This document shows positions 56,501 to 64,000 of a stretch of 64,000 bases of DNA, piece after piece. Positions within the stretch are counted from its first letter, which is position 1. Every line of letters begins with the position of its first letter. The DNA lies in NCBI GenBank assembly GCA_944470555.2, contig OX104127.1, positions 159,067,276 through 159,131,275 of the forward strand. The letters are read 5' to 3'. The notes beneath the pieces were generated by a model that was given only the letters and a program-made list of their open reading frames with translations, searched no databases and was not told the DNA's origin. A program made the position numbers and the translations under genes. The stretch comes from Heterobilharzia americana. Its lineage: Eukaryota; Platyhelminthes; Trematoda; Strigeidida; Schistosomatidae.

Positions 56501-58002
56501 TTAAGCCGCATCATCCTGGAGAGGCTAAGGGATGCACTGGATTCAAAACTGCGACCGGAACAGGCAGGCTTCAGGAAGTACAAATCATGTGCTGACCAAA
56601 TTGCAACGCTTCGTATCATCATAGAACAGAGCATAGAATGGCAATCACCTCTCCACCTCAACTTCATCGACTTTGAGAAGGCCTTTGACAGCGTCGACCG
56701 AGAAGTAATTTGGAAACTGCTTCAATACTACGGAGTACCGCAAACCTTTATCCGCCTCATTCAACAACTATATGAAGATGCCACATGCCAGCCAAGTAAT
56801 TCACAATGGGAAGCTCAGTGATGCCTTTGAAGTGAGGACAGGAGTGAAACAAGGCCGTCTACTATCACCCATGATATTCCTGATTGTGGTGGACTGGATC
56901 ATGCAGCAAACAGTAGGCAGCGAGAAGAGGGGGATACGCTGGACGACGGAAAAGAACCTAGAAGACTTGGATTTCGCCGATGACTTGTGCCTAATGTCAC
57001 ATAAACTTGAAGATCTGCAGGCAAAAACTAACAGGTTGATAGAAGAGGCAGCTAAGACGGGACTTCAGGTGAATATAGAGAAGACAGAAGTGATGAAGAT
57101 ACCGCACCACCACCATCAACAACAACAACAACAAACTCCAATCACCGTCAACGGGAGAAACTTGAAGGAAGTAACCTCCTTCACTTATCTAGGAAGCACT
57201 GTTTCAACTACAGGCGGGACGGACGAGGACGTCAAAGTCAGAATCGGAAAAGCAAGACAGGTATTCATTAGCCTGAAACCAGTGTGGAGATCTTCTGCAC
57301 TCAGCATGCGGAACAAGTTACGGATTTTCAACACCAACGTCAAGTCAGTGCTCTTGTATGGCTCAGAGACTTGGCGCGTCACGAAAGGTATTTCCAATAA
57401 ACTACAGACATTCATCAACAACTGCTTACGCTCGCTGCTGAAGATCAGATGGCCAGAAAAAATAAGCAACAAGGAACTCTGGGAACGAACCAACCAAGAA
57501 CCTATCACGGAACAAATATGCAGGAAGAAGTGGAGATGGATTGGCCATGCACTGAGAAGGCCGACGGAGGACATCACGCGTCAGGCCCTCGATTGGAATC
57601 CCCATGGGAAGCGACGAGTTGGACGTCGGTGTCGAGGGTGACATGGAGGAGGTCGTGCGAGCAGGAAATGAGAGCTTCTGGGCTGTCGTGGGACCAGGTT
57701 GAAAAGATCTCAGAGAACAGAGGTCACTGGAGGCGTGCTACTGAAGCCCTATGTTCCACTAGGAACCCAAGGGACTAATAATAATAATAATATAATAATA
57801 ATGCGTTGATGAAGACGTGACCTGCCACTAAGTAGTCAATCAGCACCTTACCAGTTGCTACTTAACAATATGTGATCATTGGAAATATACGTGTAGATAT
57901 TTTATTATCATATTCTGTTTGTTTCCTGTTCTTACATGCCTAGGTGTCACTTCTCCGAACAAACGAAGCAAACGTGGTAGTAGCATAAAACATAAAGCAT
58001 GA
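41449..58002 (+). CDS. SLBP: Histone RNA hairpin-binding protein (stem-loop binding protein)
   Basis: Seven exons (41449-41567, 41602-41839, 41871-42053, 46435-46676, 49691-50074, 50440-50615, 57944-58002) join in frame to about 466 residues plus stop. SLBP binds the stem-loop at the end of replication histone mRNAs and is needed for their processing, translation and decay. The RNA-binding domain is in exon 4: [19 protein letters not shown], then [20 protein letters not shown] and [10 protein letters not shown]. It matches the TPNK and SRRxWD hallmark of the family. The N-terminus is Arg/Ser-rich, exon 5 is acidic and Ser-rich, and the C-terminus is basic ([15 protein letters not shown]). Introns 1 and 2 are 34 and 31 bases; introns 3, 4 and 6 are swollen by retrotransposons. 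The joint between exons 1 and 2 uses a weak-looking acceptor (TTTGAAG) but is the one that keeps the frame. Confidence 0.92.
41602..41839 (+). CDS. SLBP: SLBP exon 2
   Basis: It follows a 34-base intron (41568-41601). The text is [30 protein letters not shown] and ends RSILSS at donor GTATGT. The more usual-looking acceptor ACATACAG (41620) would put exon 1 out of frame, so TTTGAAG is preferred. Confidence 0.78.
41871..42053 (+). CDS. SLBP: SLBP exon 3
   Basis: A 31-base intron (41840-41870, GTATGT...CAACAG) precedes it. The 61 codons in phase 0 include [20 protein letters not shown] and [14 protein letters not shown], the helical lead-in to the RNA-binding domain. The donor is GTAATT. Confidence 0.88.
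43630..46330 (+). mobile_element. RTE family B copy in SLBP intron 3, decayed
   Basis: The order is a stray endonuclease fragment (43630-43710), 5' region (43710-44330), endonuclease remnants (44340-45060), the [20 protein letters not shown] spacer (45110-45350), RT pieces ([20 protein letters not shown] at about 46020-46080) and [22 protein letters not shown] text to about 46230. 45140-45880 is nearly identical to 60982-61722. Confidence 0.72.
46435..46676 (+). CDS. SLBP: SLBP exon 4 (RNA-binding domain)
   Basis: The acceptor is AATATTCAG and the donor GTAGGT in phase 2. It contains the whole histone stem-loop binding domain: [24 protein letters not shown] and [16 protein letters not shown]. 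Confidence 0.95.
47040..47230. repeat. Interspersed repeat, also at about 63530-63740
   Basis: ggtgaagctgtgctccaac...acccattggttaaaaatca resembles ggtggaactgtgttccaacc...acctactggttgaaagtca at 63672-63712. Its nature is unknown; it could be another SINE-like unit. Confidence 0.4.
48380..49475 (+). mobile_element. RTE family B 3' half, decayed, with tail
   Basis: [20 protein letters not shown] (RT motif C region, ADD replaced by TND) is followed by MRFSP-like text, the [20 protein letters not shown] tail at about 49000-49060, and the 3' end with a gatgataatgatgag tail at 49456-49472. It lies in SLBP intron 4. Confidence 0.68.
49691..50074 (+). CDS. SLBP: SLBP exon 5
   Basis: The acceptor is CTTTTTCAG and the donor GTAGGT. 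It starts by completing Asn and then [19 protein letters not shown], and is rich in Ser, Asp and Glu ([22 protein letters not shown]). It ends MTRHSK. Confidence 0.88.
50440..50615 (+). CDS. SLBP: SLBP exon 6
   Basis: The acceptor is TTTTCACAG and the donor G|GTAAGT in phase 1. The text is [20 protein letters not shown] and [16 protein letters not shown]. The phase fits both neighbours. Confidence 0.85.
51290..51560 (+). mobile_element. RTE family B C-terminal fragment
   Basis: tgagcaatgttgaggtcagg...caagtcaattgatgaggttgtgaacctt corresponds to the [17 protein letters not shown] tail of family B, strongly decayed. Confidence 0.5.
52060..54190 (+). mobile_element. RTE family B pieces in SLBP intron 6
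   Basis: 5' region text lies at 52060-52750. The RT lead-in is at 52872-53350: [42 protein letters not shown], a GFRP-like region. The RT motif C region is at 53570-53700. A separate endonuclease piece is at 53881-54080 ([32 protein letters not shown]). The order RT then endonuclease shows at least two fragments. All are broken. Confidence 0.68.
54631..55917 (+). pseudogene. RTE family A protein, endonuclease part
   Basis: An open frame of 428 codons; Met codons at 54718 and 54754 are alternative starts. The APE-type endonuclease runs from about residue 68: [16 protein letters not shown] (catalytic Glu), [21 protein letters not shown] and [11 protein letters not shown] (catalytic SDH), a complete set. 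This enzyme nicks the target for reverse transcription. At about 55845 a frameshift (in the GAGGAGGATGAAG area) breaks the link to RT, which goes on in the next frame. Confidence 0.88.
55850..56821 (+). pseudogene. RTE family A protein, connector and RT fingers-palm
   Basis: [20 protein letters not shown] continues the endonuclease frame. RT blocks follow: [47 protein letters not shown] and [17 protein letters not shown] (motif A, Asp present). It stops after YEDATCQ because of a 4-base repeat (GCCA near 56788-56795); the antisense fragment at 5697-6013 lacks these four bases and keeps the frame. Confidence 0.88.
56772..57778 (+). pseudogene. RTE family A protein, RT palm-thumb and C-terminal tail
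   Basis: [20 protein letters not shown] (motif B; the usual GCLLSP Cys is Arg), [20 protein letters not shown] (motif C with both Asp), [16 protein letters not shown] and the tail [20 protein letters not shown] small insertion near 57628 shifts the last part, which ends CSTRNPRD at 57778 in another frame. A His-Gln run ([10 protein letters not shown]) sits at about 57103-57135. Confidence 0.85.
57944..58002 (+). CDS. SLBP: SLBP exon 7 (terminal)
   Basis: The acceptor is CATGCCTAG. Two bases complete Gly, then [18 protein letters not shown] and TGA at 58000-58002. The exon is short, but its phase matches exon 6 exactly and the basic end looks like a nuclear targeting tail. It is separated from exon 6 by 7.3 kb containing a full RTE insertion. 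Confidence 0.78.
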
Positions 58003-59379
58003 AAATCTACTGCCCTGCTATGGTCTGTTCATACCTCACCGACACTTGATGTATATTTATGCATATGGGTCACACTAATAATTCACATCTTTACTGAGGG
58101 ATACTAACTTTGTTGTTACTCGTCTTTTTTTATGAACCTTTATTGTATTTTTGCTTGATATTATATGGCATTTAATGTGGTGCTGATATTCCCAGTCGTT
58201 TTTTTTTCATGGATTGTTGTAGGTTTTTCAGATAGTGGTTTGTTGCTTCAACAGTGTTTCTTGATAATGATGATTTCAGTCTTTAAATGATTGGTTATTT
58301 TTCTGGTTTTCTTGGTACTCCTCAACATACTTTAAGCTTAAAAGGTTCTAAATTGTGTTACTTAAATATGTATCATGATTCGTATCATAAACATTCAGTC
58401 CACTATCTTTTATTCTGCGTCGAGCTTTGTAAAGGTGCACAATTTATAAACATCTTACTGTTCACAGTGTCCATAAATAAGTAACTTTCTATTGATAGTG
58501 AGTCATATGAAAACAAACTTATAGCGTTTTAGAAAAAGGAGATACGTCAGTGATTAATGTTTTGCATCAAAGGTCTGCTTACTATTTTCAAGTTACGATG
58601 TCAGAGATCCTGCGAGAATCATGGATTTCGTTGTTATTGAGAAGTGTGGCCGTGTTTTTTTTTTTTACCATTCCATGCGAGATTGACCATGCATAATAGC
58701 GGAGTATGAAACTGACAGTTGATTATAACGAAACAGTAAACACTAGCGGTTTTTTCACGCTTTATAGATAAATAGAAGTTTCTGGGAAAACTTCAAATTG
58801 CAATTTGAGTTTTAAAAAAATACGGAACGATATGTTATGCCAATACTGCATCCATGAATCAACTTGAATGGGTATAATCGAAAACAGTAAGAGCTGGTAT
58901 GCCTTTATACTTACGTGAGTAGTTCTACATGTAACCGTTCTCTCCATTCACTTATCCTATGAGGCAATTATTTTTTAGATGAGATATAGTCAGTGGTTTA
59001 TTTATCTGGACGACGCTAAAGAGGTTTTGTCTGTGGGCTTAAAAGGCACTGCATACAACATACGTATTATAAACGCAATCTTTGTTCTCCTTGTATAATT
59101 CTAACTACAAGTTCTAATGAATATTAAATCTGGATAGCTGCTCCTTAACTCAATTCCGAAAACAGCAGTATTAGTAGTTACTTCCTCACAGCACCACAAA
59201 CAAAGCAGATCCGTAAATGCGTGCGTGCTCAAACGTAAACCGTTCAAGAACTATGTAGATAAAATCAGCATATGAACCAGCAAGGTATTATGATAGCTTT
59301 ATTTTGATGCTCCGTTTCAAGCAGAGTACAGAGAGATCAACCCGACCGAAAACTGCTGCCTTGACATGGTGGTCGGGTT
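58003..59379. other. SLBP 3' flank; no gene seen
   Basis: AT-rich sequence with several T runs. Candidate polyadenylation signals are weak (ATAAAT at about 58474). A block at about 58988-59010 (agtcagtggtttatttatctggac) has a related copy at 62960-62985. No coding family was recognised. Confidence 0.4.
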
Positions 59380-62300
59380 TACATATAAGTAGCTGCTTTG
59401 AATGCTTGTTTTCTCAAGACGCTGTCATGCCGCAAAGGTCTGTTAGATAGTGGTAAGACAAAAAGCAGCTACCATTGTAGTTTAGATTACTACACTATGA
59501 TGGGGTCCGAGAGCGAAATCGCATTACTGGGTGGATAGAGGTGTGACAGTAGCGGGATGTTTCTCCTGAATGACCAGGAGTACCAAGCTCATGCTGATTT
59601 CCTCATGAGATCAGGGGTTGAAAAAGGTCGGCCTTAAAAAAAGAACACTCTGGCATACCAGTATCGGTAATATGGGTTGGTAGTCGGGTTTGCAGGCAAA
59701 AACTAAAACCTCATACTTCTAAAGGTCGGTCCTCCCTGTCCCGTCCTCTTCCATTGGTATAGGTTTTCTCCATCCGGCGCTAGAACAACCGAACTTCAAA
59801 ACAACAGCCTGCAAAATGTTGTGTGTGACAAGCTTCAGGCATATGTCCCATGGGCCCTGAGATCACGCAAATCGTATTCCCTTCCAGGTGATTTAGAAAA
59901 TAGCCTTCCAAGGGATAGGCAAAAGTGTCAACCACCCCCATGTTTCCAGGGGCATTCAAAATATGATCGAAGATAGTCTCCCTTCCTAAACGTTATCTCC
60001 TCTTTTGCCTTCACTTCCTGATTCCGATAATGGGCCTTCTACATCTTCCCCAACTTCCCACTCTGTGACCATTGCAAAGAACCAAATCTTCCGAAACTTC
60101 ATTCCTAGGCTCATAAGACTCTGCCATCGATTTCATGCTGCGACTTCCAATGTCCGGACGATATGACAAATAGAATAGGAATCACTGCTCACCAGAAATC
60201 TCGAACTTTGAATGTCTGCTGTGTCTCTGCTACACGTCTTCATAACGTGAGTGTAGTTATTAACTTGGCCCGATCTCACCATTGCAGTAAATCTTCAAAT
60301 TCACCAGAGACTCACTGGCTAGCCCATGTAAATATAGCTTTGGGTTGCACGACAGAAAGTGCACTTCTCCAGTACATGCCAGTCAGCAGCCGTTAATTTG
60401 CTGTTCAGCTAAATGGATCTGTAAGAAATAAAACGAGTCGTGAGACTAAACGGTGTTATTCGTAATCTCCACCGACTGCAGTTCGGATGATGCAAAGGAA
60501 TGGTTCTGTGAGTGGCCAGATTTTCCACAGAAAGCAGAATATTCAAGCGCAGTCATAATGCCAAGCGAACCCGAAGCTCAAGCAGGAAAACTGAGCTAAC
60601 CTGAAAGGCATCTTGGAGGTATTTACGGAATCCTATGCCAAAGGACTGACAACGGTGATCATTTCTTGCAATTATGTTCTAACAACCACTTGTTTCTAAT
60701 CAGCGCGGTAACTTCAAATATGAGGAGAGACACTACTTTACAGGGTGTCTGCCGATATCAAACCAAGGATGCACAACGAGAGAGATATTGCTATGAGACG
60801 TCATTGGAGAGGGTCAGCGGGGGATTGTTACTCTTTCAGGAATACATGTTTGGACTCCGATCGTGTGCTAGTTCAGGCTTGTGCATGTCTGCACCTTACT
60901 GGTCTCAGGAGGTAGGTGATAGTAAAGCCTATATATTCTCGACTAGAAGGTGAGTTCGGCAATGAACGTATTTAGGGAGGAATTAGCTGAGCATTTGTGT
61001 GAATGTAACTGCAATGCTCATCTTGAGGAAGCCTGGTGTGATATTAGGTCTACTGTAGAAACACCGGTAGGGACTGCTGGTAACTTACACCCGAAGGTTG
61101 GAAAAGGTGAATTGATTCCCACAACGTCATCGGAAATGATTGATGGGAGAAGACTAGTTCCAGCTGGCTGTGACCACAGTGAGGAGCGGAAGTAACTTAG
61201 AGGTAATCTGACCAAGAGTCTTGGCAGTGGTCATGAGGGTGGTGGTTGGCGAAAGTGAGAGAGATGAAGAAGGCATTAGCATTGGGTATCACTTGACAAT
61301 TATTTAAAGTTATTAAGGATACTGACTGGAAGAGCATGAAACCATCATTGAAAAGAAGGAGACGCTGATAACCCTTTAGGACACGCAGCTAGAACGTTGG
61401 GTGGACCACTGAAGCACAGTTCAACTGGCCCTCAGCAACGTTTCAGTTGCCCAACATCCAGCCTGAACCTGAATGGGAGGTAGATGTCTATCGTGCAAGC
61501 CTCTATTGTAGTTGAGAAGGCTGTATGGGATGTGAAGCGACACAAAGCAGCAGGACCAGACAGTTTGTGACTCGATGTTTTTAAGGATGAAGGTATGAAA
61601 TTTGTGATTAGAGTGACTGAGGTAGTAGGTGATGTATAGGCATCAGTACTTGATGCTAATCAACGCTCTTTGTTTGAATTCATGTAGCCGTGTAAGAGCT
61701 TGCAGAGAATTATACTCAGAATTAACAACAACTTGTGGTGTCCAGCAGGGATATCTACTATCATCGTTCCCAATTAACTTCGCTATGGGCTTACTAGTGT
61801 ACATAGATTAAGTACGTGCGATTTCACAGAAGTTGACCCGCTGGATAGCAGTCATCTAGTTGTTTTGGAGTATCCAGGCGATGTTGTATAGTTAGGTGAA
61901 GACGACGCAATGAAGGGGCTTGTGGACACTTTGAGCAGAAATGTGAGTGTTTGGCATTCTTTTAGCTTGCATCTGTCAAATTTAAAGTGATGCTGGAGTA
62001 CTGGTCTGCTGCAATACTTTCAGTTTAATAATAGGAAGTGAAGTGTTGGAACATGTCGACCACTTCACTTACTTTGAGAGCTTTGTTCGCTCAAATGAAT
62101 TGGTTGCTGACGAAATCTCAGTTTGGATGCAGAAGGCCTGTTTGGTATTTGCCCACAGGTATTATATGTGGTGCTGACTGGAGAGTTGTTTGGCTATCTA
62201 CCAAAGGATGAGTATTCAGTGCGTTCTGTTGAGTTACATAGCTGTGAGACATAACCGTTGAAAGTAGTAGCGATCTAAAGGCTTTGATCGGAGGTATCTT

Positions 62301-62780
62301 CGTAGCATTGGTTGCGTCTTGTGGAATCACTATGAGCAATGTTAAGAACAGGCGAAGGGTATTAGGCTAGACATCCGATGAGGCTAATAGCCATCGACTG
62401 AGGTGGCTTGACCGTGTGTAGCGCGTTCTGAGCCACCGCCTAGCTCAACGTGTCATGCTACTAGATTATGTTATTGAGGGTGGCCAAGATTGAGAGGTCG
62501 CATCGTTCGATGGAGCTTCTGATTGTTGGTCTGACTCGTGTGGGGAGATATGAACTTTCTGGATGGGGTCATTGAGACGATATGAACCAGTAATTGAGGA
62601 CTGAGTCTTGGTGACACGACTGAAGATCGGTCACAGCGGTGCAGATGTATTTCACTCCTTGACATATACTAAGCTTGAATATTCGCACTAACCATCTTCT
62701 TCAGTTTGTTAATTCTCCCATACAACTTTGCCTTCTTTATTAACACTTATTCTATCCACTTGTTTTTTGTTTACTACGGT
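59380..62780 (+). mobile_element. RTE family B, near full length, decayed
   Basis: The order is 5' region with the gatagtggtaagacaaaaagcagc block (59450-59480), endonuclease (60170-60890: SRTLNVCCVSATR, LAHVNIALGCTTESALLQY, LFLISAVTSNMRRD), spacer (60962-61190: [17 protein letters not shown]), RT remnants (AGPDSL-type at about 61550, QQGYLLSSFPINF at about 61745) and the tail WLDRV-like text to 62470. The 3' end with the caacttgatgc block lies at about 62785. Many stops are present. Confidence 0.72.
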
Positions 62781-63039
62781 GAAGTGTGGCAACTTGATGC
62801 ATTTTTGTCCGAGGTTTAACACTGGTTCTGTCTGTCTCTCCTATACTTGTGTGAGTGTGAGAAGTCAGGAGCCCGTATGGCTTTATTCCAGGTAGGCAGT
62901 TCCCCATGCAGGCGTTGTCTGTACCCACTCATAGGGTAATTTCTTTCCCCAAATAAGTATAATCAGTGATTTATTTATCTAGACGAGTCCTTTCTCTGAA
63001 CTACACCGTACTTCAAAGGAAACCAGCAGATTGTATGCT

Positions 63040-63515
63040 GAAACTATGGAACAACTCAGGCAAATTAACAAGACTGTCTCACTCAATTTTGATTTGGAGT
63101 TCCTTAACGGAAGACTATCATAGGCCTAGAAAATCAGCTCCTGTTGAGAATCTAGTGTTCCTGGGAGCTATTGACGAAGGTTGCTCGAGTACATGCTCTC
63201 CAATAAACCAGAAGTATTGCAGTTTTGATATTTGAGGTCAAATAGATAACCTACAGTTGGAGAACTGAGAGATTGGACAAGGCTTAGAAAGGTCATACCA
63301 AAATGTAAAAGGTGAGAGAATTAGTCGTTTATCTACCCAGAAGATCGGCAAGATAATACCTGTTTGGATGTCTACACTCACTCAGAACTGCGAAAAACTC
63401 CGAGTTACAGGACACCACGCCTATCTAAGGAGGGGAGCTAAGCGCACTGTGCAGAAAGGAGGCAGTCCTATCTTTTGGTCTAATCGACACCTGCTATAGA
63501 CGACAAGTTTCGTTC
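63040..63515 (+). pseudogene. Duplicated 5' end of the SLBP gene, decayed
   Basis: The sequence follows 41380-41870: the upstream block (aactcaggcaaattaacaagactg), exon 1 (aaatcagctcctgtt, ttcctgggagctatt, ctccaataaaccagaag), intron 1 (gatatttgaggtcaaatagataacctacag), exon 2 (tcggcaagataatacctgtt, ggatgtctacact, atctaaggagg) and the start of exon 3. The ATG is changed to TGG at about 63095, and stops and small indels occur. Retention of introns and upstream DNA shows a DNA-level duplication, not a processed copy. Confidence 0.8.
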
Positions 63516-63529
63516 TGACTAGAATTCTT

Positions 63530-63740
63530 GCATTTCAGTTGTCACACCCCCTACCGAAGTGACTGCAACCAGATGGTAACAGTATCCCAAATACAACACG
63601 TATGGCTTACTGTCTGCTTTACGTGGTTGCTGAGTACATTCCGATTTACGTATTGCCCAGACATCGGTAGGTGGAACTGTGTTCCAACCTGTCACCTACT
63701 GGTTGAAAGTCAAGTCGTGAGAGCAGTAAGTCATAGTTTC
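63530..63740. repeat. Interspersed repeat (related to 47040-47230)
   Basis: Shares the ctgtgttccaacctgtcacctactggttgaaagtca type block with the unit in SLBP intron 4. The remainder to 64000 shows no recognisable feature. Confidence 0.35.
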
Positions 63741-64000
63741 AGGAACAAATCGACAATGTTTAAGTGCTTTCTGAATTGAATACAAAAGGTATATATATTT
63801 TAACTGTCATTGTCAAATATTGTCCCTCATCTGCAAAAACGCGTTACTCAAATGCAAGTGAGTTTCGATGGATCTCCCACCGGTGTCATTATCTTAAGCA
63901 TGATCCAGTTAACATCTCTATTGGACTTAATTTCGAGACAGCGATTAGTTCTGGGGTAATTATTATTAGCTCCGAGTGTGGCTGTTCGGAAACAAATGTA

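Larger units (their letters stand above)
54567..57800 (+). mobile_element. RTE family A, full-length copy with 15-base target duplication
   Basis: The 3234-base element ends in a TAA/ATAA tail. The 15-mer ATGCGTTGATGAAGA stands at 54552-54566 and 57801-57815. One protein (endonuclease, RT, C-terminal tail) is spread over three or four frames by small frameshifts. It is inserted in the SLBP last intron in the sense direction. Confidence 0.92.

Overview
The window looks like nuclear DNA of a schistosome or a close relative (trematode flatworm). The evidence is: two split host genes whose 5' introns are only 31-38 bases long, tRNA-derived repeats carrying a hammerhead ribozyme core like that of the schistosome S-alpha SINE, abundant RTE-type and Penelope-like retroelements, and a CsRn1-like LTR element with a tRNA-Trp primer site. 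All identifications are from reading the sequence and remembered family patterns; no database search was run.

Two host genes are present, arranged head to head. On the minus strand, 25580 down to 4377 (and continuing off the left edge), is a Bicaudal-D homologue (dynein cargo adaptor), seen as six coding exons. On the plus strand, 41449-58002, is a complete histone RNA hairpin-binding protein (SLBP) gene in seven coding exons; every splice joint keeps the reading frame. A decayed copy of the 5' end of this SLBP gene, with its upstream DNA and small introns, lies at 63040-63515.

The rest is mostly transposon-derived. Region by region: 0.2-1.9 kb, 6.4-7.6 kb and 14.6-18.1 kb hold Penelope-like elements (RT pieces, GIY-YIG-type ends, two with inverted termini). 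Two RTE-type families recur: family A (one full-length copy, 54567-57800, with a 15-base target duplication inside the last SLBP intron, and several 5'-truncated copies with target duplications) and family B (long decayed copies at 20.4-24.1, 43.6-46.3, 52.1-54.2 and 59.4-62.8 kb and many 3' fragments). Hammerhead SINE copies lie at 7.6-8.0, 12.0-12.7 and 13.6 kb. An uninterrupted GTAA tract of about 0.92 kb lies at 8519-9444. 25.6-35.6 kb is a poorly readable mosaic with a dead CR1/Jockey-like RT.

At 35626-40978 is the most striking structure: a minus-strand CsRn1-like Ty3/gypsy element present as two apparently identical units sharing a central LTR (LTR-body-LTR-body-LTR), bounded by one CACC target duplication. 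It keeps intact gag and protease, joined by a GGGAAAC slippery site and a GC-rich stem typical of -1 ribosomal frameshifting, but pol is broken off after the first RT blocks. Its primer site is preceded by extra tandem copies of the tRNA-Trp-like motif. It ends 471 bases upstream of the SLBP start codon.
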